Positions 10,061 through 23,215 of a DNA stretch of 64,000 nucleotides are shown here, in pieces. The notes beneath the pieces were generated by a model that had not been told where the DNA came from, did no database searches, and saw nothing but the letters and a program-made list of their open reading frames with translations. Position numbers and translations under genes: made by a program. Origin of the DNA: Ifrita kowaldi (Eukaryota > Chordata > Aves > Passeriformes > Cinclosomatidae). Position 1 is the first letter of the stretch. Each line of letters opens with the position of its first letter. The DNA lies in contig VZRS01007388.1 in NCBI GenBank assembly GCA_013398055.1, forward strand, positions 210,240 to 274,239, written 5' to 3'.

Positions 10061-13000
10061 TAGCTTTCCTCTCAGCATGACCTTGAAAGCCTTGGAAAAC
10101 TTCCTCTACTCTGAACAGTGCTGCTGAACTTTTCCAGGTCTGATTTCCCCAGGGGAAACCTCAGGGTAGAGTCAGTCCTCCCCGTTAAGAAAAACACAAC
10201 CATCCTAGAGAACCCAGGCAGCTAAAATGCAGGGAAAAAACTCATTTTAGGGTTAGGAAAGAGAAGAGACATTTGGGAGGTCACCCAAATGCAGAAGATT
10301 AGAAGGAAGCTCTTCCTTTGTATTCTCTGCATGGGTCTGATTGATTGCACCTGGGTTTTTGGCTGGTGAGGTTGTTCCTTTGCAGGGAGAGGTGGATAGT
10401 GCTGGGTTTGCATTTAAGTAGGGCTGATTCCTAAGAGGTCTTTGTGGGCTGCCTTTAGTGCTCTTTACAGTCCTAGTTCCTATTCCTAAGGTTTCATCTT
10501 TCATCTCTGCAGTAAGGAGTCAGAGTAGACCTGGGGGTGCTAAGGAATAGTGAATCAGCATTGTTTAGAATAAAATTTGATTGGAAAACCAAACGTCACC
10601 CTTTTTAGCTGAAAATGTGATTCAGTTGTATAAGTTTATAGAAGTACGTGAGCCAGCCATGAAGATGCCTTTAAGCAGAACCAGATGAGCTAAACCACAC
10701 TGAAGGACAGTCACCAGGGTGGGCAGCCTGCCTTGAGTAGATAGGTCTTAGAGGATGGTTTGTGCAAGGAGATGGGCTATAAATTTCTTGGTCTTTCAGA
10801 CAGATTTTCTTGCAGAAAGTTGTCAGGGCTTCTAAAACTTGCACCTTTTTGTTCTGTTCTCCTGCTGTTGCTGACACCAATTCAAGTCCTTTGCTGTCTG
10901 CAGCAGAGAAAGGGCTGGTTCAGAGTGACTTCTAGTGCTCCAGATAAGGTTATAAAGAAAAATAAAGGAAAGGAAAAATCTTGCCATTGTCCCAGCTGAG
11001 TGTGGGGCTGCCTTGGTGGGAAATGAGTTGGATGGGAGTGCTACTTAGCAGGGAGAAATGGCACTGGCAGAACTCGTCTATTTAACCTAAGTGGTGAAGT
11101 GTCCCTTGAGAGAGGTACTGCCGGCCGTGACAGATGGCTTGAAAGCAAAGAGCTGTAGTTTGCTGGAGGGGAATTTACTAGCAAATGTAAAGAGGGATGT
11201 TTCAGACCTAGAAATGACAAAGGATGGTGAGGATCAAGCCCCAGATCAAGCGCCTCCTTGGTAAGTTATGGAGGCTCCTGACAAATGTTTGTGAGAGCTC
11301 TCTGTAACTCTAGTCAGAGGTTTTGTTGCTTCATGAGCAATGAAGCTGTTCCTGAGGTCACCGTGGGCTTGCCCCCAGCCAAGCGTGGCTGTCAGTGGGG
11401 GTGACCATGGTACACTCAAGTGTCTGCTGAGAAAGTCAGCTCAGCAGCTCCAGGTGAGAATTCTTAGGCCACAAAGCCCTCAAAAGTTTGAAGTCTTCAA
11501 GTTACGTCAAGCAGCTTGGAAAAAATTCCATCAAAACAGGGCCAGCTGCTGTCATAAGTCTGTCTCCCTTTCATTCAGGAAGACACTGTGAAGTCAAGTT
11601 GAACTTCTATTGATTTCCACTGGGTTTTAAAAACCCAGGGCCCCCAAATGTCTGCTGTCAGACTGAGTCTTTGGCTACACTACAAAACAGAATATAGTCT
11701 CTCTATCCAACTTGAAATACTTTAAAGCAGCAAATAACCCTGAACTGTTTTATCTGCCACTGATGCTGGGCTTCATACCAGGCCAATCCCTCCTGTCATG
11801 GTGCAGTGCCAGAAGAGGACCAGGCAGGGCTGCTTGGTGTTGGGTGCCTTGTCACACTCACAGTGATGAAAATTGTTGTGGCTGACACCAGCTGCCAGCA
11901 CTGAACTTGGCTCAAGGCGACAGCTACGTGCTCCAGCTTCAGGGCACACTGTTGGTTGGAGGCCGCCTTTTAAATCCAAAAAAGGGATGATGTGATAGTA
12001 GGAACTAGAAGAGAGGCATAAGACAGGATGGAGAAGGAACTGAACAAGGCCAGCACAGCAGAGGTAGAACAGGGGAGTGCTGTTAAGGGAAAACAACATG
12101 CAAATCTGAAGAAAACTCACACACGTCTGAAATTAATTTAGACCCTTGTTTACTGCTTAGTTGATGAGGTTTACTTAATTTTAAGTGAGGTAATTCACTT
12201 TGCTTTTAAATTGGAGTTTCTGCTGAAGGGTATAATGCAGTTTAGTCAATCAAATTTAATTCTGTGCATTTTGTAAATTTGATTGATTCCTCAGAGCAAT
12301 TGGAGTGACTCCAGGGATCCTGGTCCAGCTTTGTACAAATGCAAAAGAGGAAAAACTTCGGCTAAATGTTAAGGTTTTCAGAGGACATTGAGAGATAATA
12401 GTATGGTGAAGGTTGGTATCATTTCCCAGAAACAGCTGGACAAAAACCTACTGGAGCCACATGTTACTGTAAGACAGACAGGGTTCTTATTGGGGGCATC
12501 TCTGCAAAGAGTACATCAGCATCCTCACCAAGCAAAGGGTTTGGTTGACTTGTGGTTGGCTGGTGTCAGCTAGAAAAAACTTTTCCCATAGTTAGCCTTC
12601 TTTCAGCAGTATCTTCCCTTTCCAAAGCTCAGAATACCATTGACATCTAGTGGTGAAATCCTGTGCTCAGAGAGCCAGTTTATTGCATCAAAACTGCCGG
12701 CGTGACCTCGAGGGACTGCAGGACATAATGCAGCAGTAAGAAGCTCCTCTGTCATCTGTGTGGTCCACTGACCCCATTTTATTAGATTTGTTGACTCAGA
12801 TTCCCGTTTAAGTGGACTGATGGGATTATCTGTTCAGCTTTTTTTGTGCATGTTCTACCCTGGATTTAACTTTCAGGCTTTACGATGAGAGTGCACATTC
12901 ACTTAGGGCAGATGCTAATGGGAATAAAGACTGCTGCCTTCTCATCTCTCAGCAGTCCCTGGGGTCAGCATCTCATCCAAAGCTGTTGGCTGTAGTGTGA

Positions 13001-16000
13001 GCATTTGGTCTGGGGCAGCTTCTCCAAACATTCTGCAAAGTTGTCTGGGTGTGCTGGACAAAAGCAAGCAAATCCCCAGCCTGCTGGGTTAATGGTGTGA
13101 CGCTGAATTCACTGTTTAGCCAAAGGATGGGTTTTGTGAGCCCAAGGAGTGAGTTTTCCTCTGAAGGTGCTGCTGTACAAGTGCTGCTGGCAGGCTGCTC
13201 AGTGGCACCCCCAGGAGCACAGCTGCAGCTGCCACGTGGTGTCACAGGGAAGCTGCAAATAGGACAGGAGCATTTTGTAGTCATGCACAAGGCAAGCCTC
13301 CTCTGCATTGTAAACCTCGTATTCCAGCTACACATGCAGCATGGGTATTTGTGCTTTACCCTACCATTGGTGCAGCTCGTGAGTGCAGCTCGCTGGGGGT
13401 TTCCCCAGACTCGCTGTGATATTGCAGCTCTGGTTGCAGTGACAGCCTGGGGTCCATAGCAGGGACTGCTGACACTTGCCCTTTTGTGGACTGGGCAAGA
13501 AGAGTGCTCCTGGACAGCACCAAAAAGTACTGTCAATAGAACTTATCCATTTAGTGCCACTCAGAGGGCTTTGAAGGCAAATAGAAAATGCTCACCTGTT
13601 TAAGGCACGAGGAGGCAGAGAAGAGTTGCAGTTTCAGGGAGAAGAAACTTCAGAAAGAGGGAGGCAGAGAGACTTGGCCAAGGTCACACAGCACTAGGGC
13701 ACCATCCAGACTGAGCCTCACCCATCCTTGGGCACTTCCAAACCATCGGTGCTTCCCCTGCGCCTGCTCACCGAACCAGTTACACACTGTAAAAGAGTCA
13801 GTGAAGGGGAAAGAGGCAAGACCCTGATGGAGACAAGTGGAAGCTGAAGGGTGCCAGGGCACAGCCTCCTCCTGGATGGCTGCCCACGGCCTCTCTGTCT
13901 CCAGAGAAGTGCCCAGTTATCTGCTTCATGGAGCAGCTGTGCTGTTGCTTACACAGGCTCTCTATTCTATGGACTTTGAGGCATATCCTACTTTTGAGGA
14001 AATCAGTGTGACTTGGAAAATCTTTCTCTTCAGCAGGGTTCCCATCCCAGATGGTGAACTTTCTACAGCTGCTCCTCCTCTGCTGCCTTGTCTGTTCCCT
14101 ATGCTGGCTGACAGTGGCTGGATAAGCGTACTCTGGGGAAATGAGGTGGGTTTATGGGTAGGGAAGGTCACTTGCACAGGGATAGATGATGCAGTCCACA
14201 ACTGCAAGCATGGAGGAGGCATTTTGGAAGCTGGAGAAAGGTGCTGCATCTTTCTTAGGCTCCATGGAGCAACCAGCTTCAGTAGACACAGACTCTCCTC
14301 TTGCTGGGGGCTGTTCCCACTGTGGGGCCTCCTCATTGGCCACAGGTAGGCACATTTCCAGTCTGACCCTTTGCATCTTCCTCAATGGCTTGCCACCGAC
14401 ACTGATTTATTCCCTGAGTCTCTTATTGTGCCGAAATACCAACCAGCTCTTAATAGTTTGGGCTCTAGCAGCATTTGGGTTTATTTTCTTCTATGAATCA
14501 CTTCACTGAAAGAAGGGGGGCTACTTTTTATTCCCAGTTTGCAGAATCTCAGGCTACATGCCAACAAATCCATACTGTGGCCAAAAAACAGGGAACTTGA
14601 CCTAGAGAATTGTGTCCTGTCTTGTGCACAGGGCTGCACCATCAGCTGATTGACAGATTAGGGAATCATGCCACTAAATTTTGCTTTTGAGCTGTGTTCT
14701 CCTTTGTGCCAGCAGTCACTTCTGGAGTCACAGACAGTACTTGTGGGAGAAAGAACTTACAAGTGATACAATTGAGAGGAAATAAGTGGTTTTAACCTAG
14801 TTTCTGAAGAAAAATGACTGATTTTTTGCCCTTTCTTTTCCCTTATTAGATTTCTAGCTACTTGAAACATATTTGACCAAATCTGGAAGAGTCAGGAAAG
14901 GCTCAGAAATAAATATATGTCTGTGAGGGAACTCAAAAGGCAGCTGGGAGAGATGAGGGGAGGTAAAACAGGAGGCTGCAGCACTGCTCCTCGTCTCTGT
15001 GGTGCTCTGTGACCAGCAAGAAGCCAACTCTTCCCTGATTCATGTCAGTTCTTGCCCAGTGGAAATTCTGCTGGTCACAGGAGTCAATGTGTGGGCACAT
15101 TTGAGCAAGGTACCACTGGTACTTGAACCTTGCTTTTCACCCTGGAGGTTTAGAGTCTGGAGGTGCTAGCCAGGCACTGATCCAGGGCCATAATCTAGTT
15201 ACTGCTTTTACCACCCTAAGCAAGTCTTCCGATGTTCCTTTGGTTCACATCATAGTCCTTTCCTCCTGCTTTTTTTCCCAGTCCTGCCTTTTTGTACACC
15301 CTGCAAAGATGGTGAAGTGTCTCAGGCAGGACAGTGACCATTTGTGAGCTCTGTACATGACAATGATATCCTAATGTTCCTGCTACCCCATTCCTAACCA
15401 ATTACTACCAGCAAAACAGCAGTAATATTTTCTTTAATGAGGAGCAGGAGTAATTTTTGCTTTTTTCTCCCATGTTTTTTTAAGTCTTCAGACATAGTAT
15501 GGAGAAGAGAGCAGTTCAGGGCAACATTAACTGAATATCAGTCCTATTTCTATCCTGAATATTTTATGGTGGAAAGACTAATGTTTGACTACCTTACAGC
15601 ATCTTTTCTGAAGCTCCCTTAAGGAGTGTAAGCAAAGTGCTTTAGGAGGAAAGGAGCCGTGGTGGTCCTAAATGTTGTTTGGCCAGGCAAGTCAATTTGA
15701 ATATGCCATAAAGGCACCAACGTGAGGCAGAACTGCTGTTGCACAAAGTAGATAACAGTACAAGTGTTCTTTTTAATGCAGACATAGTGGCTCATCTTTT
15801 AATCTACAAAGAGATGTTTCTAGCTGGAGCAAGATGGGAAGGAATCAGAAGGAGTTTCCTGTCTTGATTTCAAATATATAACATGCAAGTGAGCTTGAAT
15901 AATGTGAACTGAAGTTTGTGTCGTGGTTGTTTTGGGGTTTTTTGTTTGGTTGGTTTTGGTTTTTTTTTTGTTTTGTTTGGTTGGGAGTTTTTTTGTTTTG

Positions 16001-19000
16001 TTTTGTTTTGGGGAATTTTTTGTATGAAAAGGAACAAAAAGGCAGGAAATATCGCATCTCAGCTCAGTGTTGGTGAGTGGAAGAGGAGTCTCACAATGCC
16101 ATCTAGGGGCTCCCTTGCTTGAGAGACGACTACTTATGTTTAAGTCCCACTAGCTGGGAGCTGGCAATGCATTTTAACTGCTTTCTCCTGGGCAAGAGCA
16201 GTTCCAAACATGGGTGATGTCTGTTCAGCCCCTTTCAGGGGAGAGAGCCTGACAATATCATAGAGATATGCTGTCAAAAGTTACAGGCAGTTATGCCCAA
16301 TCTGTGGGAGATGTCAGGTAACTCCTGCATTTGAAAACCATGTGGACCAGTATTTACTATTTCATTAATCTGGCTGCAGACAAGGAAAGAGTGATTTTAG
16401 TTCTGGCAGGGAACGGGATGAGACTTTTCTCTTTCTTCATTCAATAGCAGGGTTTTGAGTGGCCCATTTCTCTTGAGTAAAGGTGGTCTTGACCTCGTTC
16501 TGCTCTTGTTTCTATGGCATGGCTTCACATTTGTTTTGCTGAAAGCCTTTGTGGAGTGAAAAATCATTTGTGGGCAAGGTAACTGTCTATGGCAGAATTT
16601 GATTTGGGAAAATGGCATCATCATAGCAGGTCAATTGAAGGAAAAGTGCTGGAGCAAAAGTACAAATCAAATACAGCCATAGCAACACTAGTAGCAGGGA
16701 GGATGTGGGTTGTGGTGCTTAAGCTAGAAGTGTGTAACATCACAGTAAGACACAGGCATTTGGCATCCTGGGTCATTCCACAGCAACCATAGCAGAAGCT
16801 ATTTTAGGCTCTCTTTATTTTTATACATCAGGGACTTCCCCTGCTTTAATTCTGTGAATAAGATGCCAGGCAGCCTTCAGAAAGGCGTGAAATTTGGGGT
16901 GTTTGTGATAACCGGTGTGACGTGGCTGAATAGGTGTAACCAGCACGTTCCTGATGGCTGCCAGGCACCTTCCTGGGACCACGTTGGTTCCTGGGGGCCT
17001 CTGTGTTCTCTGTGTCACAATCAAAGCATTACCAAGCACAGGCATGTTGGACATGGCAAAAGAGTGCAGATAACATTCTATAGCCAGTGTCACACCCTCT
17101 CCAACAAGCGTTTTATTGACACTTGGTTAAAACGGAGATTTTCCTTTATTGCCAGTGATTTAAGGTTAGTTTCTGTGATATTACACACACACACACTTGA
17201 TTAATCCTCCTTGAAAGGAGATGAAGTGGAGGACTAGCCTGTGATATTTGCCTATATGTATAGTCAAATTCTCTGTCAGGAAATATTTAACCTTGAGCTT
17301 AATATGGGATAGACTGTAGCTGAAAGAGAATGAAAAAGATTAATGTTCTGCAGTGACTTGCAGCATGCTGAACACTAGAGAGAAATTTGTCAAATGGAAC
17401 AGCACAACAATGACACCTTCTGTAAAACGCTAGAAATGTCATGTCTTACTTCTTTGGCTCCTTCCCTTGGAATTCCTGACCTATACCTGGCGGAGGGCTG
17501 AAACAGGCATCTCTACAGAGAAGTCCTTTCCCTACCAGGCTGTACACATGCATCCCAAGCTGTCACATCTCAAGCTGTGAAAACCATTTTGGCAATCCTA
17601 TTCCACGTTTGTTTGGGGTTTTTTTTCCTATCCAAAAGCATGCTCGCCCAAATGAGTGAGAAGTTGCGTTCCTCACCTGAATGGCTTCAAGATCACAGCA
17701 GCATACATGGGGGGTCCAGCCCCAGGCTAGAAATACTTCTAAGTCACATATTAAAAATACTCACTGCATTGTAATTCCTAAATGAATTTGTTAAAAGGAG
17801 AGAGCACAAGAGGGAGCCAGACTCTACATCCTGCAAAAGGCTCTTGGCTGTGTGTTGGGAGGCGGTAAGGGGGGCCTGGAGCTTGGTCCCTGTGCTCCCT
17901 CTGTCCGTAATTGTGCTGTGGCTCTTGCACTAAGTCCTGTGGAGACCAGATCAAACTTCCAGCACTCCTCAACCCCAGGTGATGTCCAAGGACTTGGACC
18001 ACAAAGTCAAATCTCCTGTCTTTCCCTCTGACATCAAAGGAAGAAGAAGAGCATCCCACCAAGGCCAGGCAGGACGCGAAGAGGTGTAAGATATGATTTT
18101 GATCTCCTTCCTGGTGAGGAGGAAACACAACACAAACCTCCTGTTTCATCTCTCCCGCCACTGCATTCTCACGGTGCAGGTGCTGGGTGAGGAGCACTGG
18201 CACTGCTGGAGCAGGTTTATTAACTCTCTAACAGGAGCACAGCTGCTGGGCTGTGTGGGGGGCAGTGGCACTCGCTCTGCAGTGGGGCGCCTGAGAGCAG
18301 CTGCTGTGGGGGCATGGGAGGCACGAGCCTCAGCTCCCTGCTCCATGTGTGGTCAGCACCCACATTGCTCAAGAGATGCCCTCCCCAGTGTCTGCTGCTG
18401 CACAGGTGTCCTGGCTGACAGCCAGCACTGACTTTGGAAGCAAGCCCTAGCTTTGAAGCATCTGGGACTTTTACTGGCACTGATTTTAGCTGAAAATCAC
18501 TCTTGCAGGGTATGACAGTCAGGAGCTGAATTTCTGCCCCCTGAACCTCAGACCAGGGTCTTTACCACAGGTCAGCCCTTCAGCTGCCATATGCATCCTG
18601 AAATAATCCTCTGCGCTTCTACTTTCTGTAAAGGTGTCCTGCAAAGTCCTTAACTAGCATTTTGCTGGCTTACTGACAATGGCATTAAAAGTCATCCAGA
18701 TTCCTTCACATTTGGTGCAGTAATTATCAGATCTCATGAGGTTAACCCAAGGTTTCAGTGTTTGAACAGCTACCCACGGGATGTTACAGGGTGAAAACAC
18801 ACCAGGATACAACACAGGGTGGTTGTACAATGGGAATATGAGCTGTATAATTCAGTGTACACAACCTGTACCATGCAGCTTCTCCAAAACACAGGCATCA
18901 GAGTGCCAGGGGCAGCTCTGCTCTAACACCATTTCTTGCATCTGAAACTTGTCCAAAGGTTTAGACTAGAGTCCCTAGAACTTCTTGCAAGTCAATAAGT

Positions 19001-19839
19001 GCTTCCTTAATTTTAAGAGAGCAAAACTAAGACCTTGGCCTCTGCTCCAGATCATATATCCTTAGGATTTTTTTTTCCAGTGTAATTTGACTGACTACAG
19101 CAGTGCTAGTTCAGATCTTTTTTTGTGTTTATTTCCCAGATAATACTCCTGCAAGTGACAGACTGCACAATTAAAATGTCGATTACTTCACAATTTTATT
19201 TGTACGTATTAGAATTCTGAAGGCTTTGCACCATTGTGTCCCAGGTAAACAGGTGTCCCCTTGCACATCAAGCAGCATTAGCTGGGTTTTACCTGTATTT
19301 CAGTGACCTGCACCCTCTTGAGTGTACCTGGTATGATCAGAATTAAGCTGAAAGAAAATTGAGGAGAAAGCATTGTTTGAATGGTATTTCATGTTAAAGT
19401 ATCAGATGCAGTGTCAGGAGCAAGTGACTGCCATGGCTGCTACCTGAAACTTTATATGGTGTTAGCTTTAAGTACCGATCCACACAAATTTGTGTAGGTG
19501 ACTTAGGTGTTGATCAAGTCTCTGTTGGCATCACTGACACATTTGTATTTCAGTGCCTTTTGCATTTCACCCTTTCACTGCTGAAATTTAGTGTTTGAAA
19601 CTCAAGGCTCTTCCCACTCCAGGGCTACACAGCCCACACCCTGTTGGCCCATTCCCTCCTCCAAGGTTTCTGGTCTCCCACAGCGGGTGGTGGATGCCCA
19701 GCCAGCCCTAAAGGCAGCCAAGGGCCTGGGCAGCAGGTCCCACACCTGTTTGGCACCTTCTGTTCATTTTGTTTTGGTGTGGTGGCAGCCTTGGTTGAGA
19801 AACATTGACAATGCTTGCATGCCAGCTTGTGGCAAGGAT
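10061..19839. other. Intergenic region, no gene recognised
   Basis: About 9.8 kb without convincing exons, RNA genes or clear transposons. It contains a G/T-rich tract (15,921-16,021) and a short (AC)n near 17,184-17,197. The longest open frame is 187 codons on minus (12,973-13,536) with a 136-codon frame on the opposite strand; neither has recognisable domains or splice context. Moderately GC-rich patches (about 13,000-14,400 and 17,800-18,450) lack CpG-island character. Confidence 0.55.
15921..16021. repeat. G/T-rich low-complexity tract
   Basis: About 100 bp made almost only of T and G (TTTTG/TTGG units) on the + strand, A/C-rich on minus. It may be an expanded simple repeat or a retroelement tail; no element body is visible beside it. 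Confidence 0.8.
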
Positions 19840-20301
19840 TGATGCCTTTTCCTGGTCTTAAAATCAAGAGTCAGACACAGTTAGAAGGGAAAAAGGGATT
19901 TTACCTCGGTATTTATTTTAAGGATCCTTAGGTGCACCACGTCCAGGTGGAATGCACCTGAGTGCACACCTCAATGCACACCCACAATAGATCGGGTATA
20001 ACATTATAGGTGTTACTAATTAGCATATCTATCAAAGATTCCCCAATGGGAGGCTCGAGTGAGCCCCCCTCCCCAAGGAACCTTCCCCTGGATGGTTCTA
20101 TCTGAGTTTACAAAATGTGTTCTGGAGAGGACCTTGGGGTCTGGGGCATTCTGATCCCTAACTACAAAACCTCTAAAATGTTTAGTCTCCTGGCTCAACA
20201 AACAAGCCCAAGAATGTAGGCTAAAGCACTAAGAATACAGAAGTCGTAAGAAGGTATAAAAGGGGTATAAAAGAAAAGAAAAATCATCATGACATCAGGA
20301 T
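19836..20301 (-). mobile_element. Solo LTR, copy 1 of a three-member family, with 4-bp target duplication
   Basis: The LTR spans 19,840-20,297 (458 bp) and has TGATG/CATCA inverted ends. It is flanked on both sides by GGAT (19,836-19,839 and 20,298-20,301). It aligns along its whole length with 25,255-25,705 and, inverted, with 40,105-40,568. Orientation is inferred from a minus-strand AATAAA (19,912-19,917 on +) near the 3' end. No gag, pol or env remnant adjoins it, so the internal part was lost by LTR-LTR recombination. A 4-bp duplication is typical of class I (gamma-like) endogenous retroviruses; the family name is not known to me. Confidence 0.85.
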
Positions 20302-22835
20302 AACATCTCATTTGGGGTTAGCAACATCTACAACATTCTGAATTTTCCTGGAGATGCACTGAATTTACATCTAGAGATGTATACCTCCTCCCTCTCCTAG
20401 TCTGGCACACCCAGGCGCTCACACAGCTCTTACCTTCATGAAGAAAGGGTGAGCTATTCATGGGAGCCCAGCCGGGTGGGTGCTGGGGCTTTTTGTTGGT
20501 GCTCCACAGGGTGCCTCATCCCTCAGCAGGGGTAGGCATCCACTCAGCCACACAACCATAGAGCACAGTGTCACCTAAAAAAGAGCACTAATTAAAGGGT
20601 GTCAGGAGAGGTAAAAAATAAAAGTTTTTTTTGGGGAGGAGGAAAGCTAGGACAATATATTTTCTTTAAAGAGGAGAAAATAAAGAGATATTTTGCTGCC
20701 ATCTCTAATTTTTGGAGGGAATTTTCCTTCTAGTATTGCATATCAAACCTTCTGCCCACTTCCATGCAATTTGGCAGGGTAATGTTTGCAGACAGCACTG
20801 GAAATTGAACTGCTTCTTTTGGTTTATTTTTTACACTTAATACAGCACAAATCCTGCTATGTGCTTTCAGATCCAACCTGCTGCTCTCTAAAAATGTCAC
20901 ACACCAGCAGTAGGGAAATTCTGCAGTATTTAGGTGAAATTATTTTGGCTTTCAGTAGAATTGATGGATTTTTATTAATTAGATGCTATAATGCAAAACC
21001 TGTAGATACATGCAATATGTATCCATATATACATCTGTAAGAGAAAAAAAAGAATCAAACTAAACAAGTGCCTTCTTTTTGTGAAAGGCCAGGGACTGGA
21101 TTGTTACACAGCATGGCAAGTTTGCTAAAGAATACTGTCAATTCCATAAACTAGATTATCTCCTAGTAAATCAGAAAGCCAAAACTACTGGGATTAATGA
21201 CCCCTCTGAACACTGACAAATACAAATGCTCTCTGCACAAAATGACTTCACCGGGGCTGTGCTCCTCTCATCCAAGCAAGATGTAAGGGCAGCCCTCTGG
21301 ATGCCCTTCCCCTGCCTTTGGGGAAGGAGGGTAACAGGGAAAGAGTGTTTGTTTTCCTCCTACAGGTTATTTATTCTTTTCCTTCCCCATCTTTGTGGGA
21401 TGCCTCTCATGCCTCCCTGAAGCAGCAGGTTTTTGCAAAGTGGTTTCAAGAGGTTCTGTGGGAGTGCATCAGGATAACAACCAGCTCTGCATTTTTTTCA
21501 AAACTTTCCAGATTACTTTCTTGTTCCTGCTTCCAAGACTTCCATTCTAACAAAATGCCTACAGTGCTGACTACTGGGGTTAAAGCTAGGCTGCAGAGCT
21601 GCCTTTTGCCTGCAGTTTCTGCATGAGGACATGGTTTCCTTAATAAATGTGGCTGCAAATGCCAATGATACCAATAAGCCTAAAGTTAGGTTTCCATTAG
21701 CAAAATTCATTTTTTTAAAGTAAATTTAACTTCTTTCCATTTCTCCTCCGCTCGCCATTATAAAACCACTGTGTTGCTGAATACTAATTTCTTTGTTAAA
21801 CACTTTGTTCTGTGAACAGTGAAATTAATTAAAACTGGTTTTCAGTTAATTAAATTGGCAATTTCCACGTTAATTCCTCTATTTTCAATCTTTTCATGTC
21901 CACTACAACAGAGCCTGCATCTTTCTCCCATGTCCCATTTTATTCTCAGCCTCCCTCTCCTCTGTCCTTGGCCCTGATTCTCCCCGTGCCAGCCTTCCCC
22001 AGGGCTCAGCACCCTCAGATCATCAGGCTCTGTCCATCATGACTCATCCCTAGGTGGGCACAGGCTGGCCAGGTTGTCTAGTTTGACTCTTGGCAAGGAA
22101 AAGCCCAATGGAAAACAGATGGATTTCACTCAACAGATTTTCAGGGAAAGGGAGTAGATGATAACCTGAGACTGTTTCTTCTCTCCAGCTGCAACTTTTC
22201 AGAAAATGTATGATAAATTTATTTTATATATACTTTTTTTTTTCAAATTTAATTGCAGTTGGCTGTAGAACTCTTGAGATAAAATTAAGGGGACGAGCAT
22301 GAAATGTTACAATTTCATCAGTCTTCCTTCTTTAGAAAACTAGGCTAAAATGGCTTGGGAAACCTGAGCCCCACAGATACCTGAGCATGAGAAGAGCATT
22401 TTGAGATCTGCTGGTGCCATGACCAAAGAAAATAGATGAGTAAACCAGGAGGGATTGCCAATGTGAGACGCTGGTAACAAGGAAAACTTAAGGGAAACAG
22501 ATATCCCCAAAAAAGCCTGGTGAGAGTGAAAAGTAGCACCATAAGGAGTAGGAGAGGAACTCAGTCTATTTTCATCTGTCCAGAAATGCACATCTTTTCT
22601 ACATATATTTGAAGTTGTGTTTAAGATTGAAATGACCCCCCACACACTTTAAGTCTTGGTAGTTTCCCAGTGGTGCAAACCAGGAGGCAGCTTCTCAGAG
22701 AGATAATAAATACACATGTATCTGCAAATTAATTTTTATAGATTTCTAAAAGCTTTCAGAACCTTTAAATGCCATGTAGTGCTGTGCAAGGAAACTGTGA
22801 AATGATAAAGCTCCACACAACCTTCTGGGAAGATG
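20302..22835. other. Intergenic region, no gene recognised
   Basis: AT-leaning sequence without exons or RNA genes that I can support. A stretch at about 21,745-21,890 is dense in TAATTA-type motifs and has two near-palindromes; it is treated as a finding rather than an annotated element. Confidence 0.55.
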
Positions 22836-23215
22836 GGGTGGTCAGTCTGAAGAAGAGAAGGCCCTGGGGAGACTTTGTAGAAGCTTTTCATTACTTATAG
22901 AAAGGTGGAGAGGGATTTTTTAACAAGGGCATGCAGTGATAGTACAAGGGGTAATGGTTTCAAACTGAAACAGGGAAGGTTTAGATAAGATATTAGGAAG
23001 AAGTTGTTCACTATGAGGGTGGTGGAGCACAGAAACAGGTTGCTCAGACAAGTTGTGAATGCCCCATCCCTGGGAGTGCTCAAGGCCATGTTGGACGGGG
23101 CTTTGAACAGCCTGGTCTAGCAGAAGGTGCCCCTGCCCATGGCAGGGGGTTTGGAACTAGGCAATCTTTCAGGTCCCTTCCAACCCAAACAATTACAGAA
23201 TTCTATGATTCTGTA
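22836..23215 (+). mobile_element. CR1 LINE, 5'-truncated 3' end
   Basis: The sequence matches the end of CR1 ORF2 and the 3' UTR: a segment for 'LKKRRPWGDFV' followed by frames decayed from 'RLDIRKKLF', then the hallmark CTGGTCTAGCAGAAGGTGCC and CCTTCCAACCCAAACAATT. It closes with the CR1 terminal octamer repeat (ATTCTATGATTCTGT). About 380 bp remain of a 4.5-kb element, a usual 5' truncation. The frames are broken. Confidence 0.9.

Noticed and set aside
12973..13536. 187-codon open frame on minus, the longest free of N outside repeats
   Set aside because: No domain, signal or splice context that I recognise, and the opposite strand is also open for 136 codons. This is typical of chance in moderately GC-rich DNA.
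17778..18203. 141-codon minus-strand frame as a possible processed pseudogene
   Set aside because: The sequence resembles no known protein to me, has no poly(A) tract and is overlapped by frames on the other strand.
21806..21818. Steroid hormone response element
   Set aside because: The half-sites are in the everted order (TGTTC then GAACA), opposite to the GAACAnnnTGTTC consensus.
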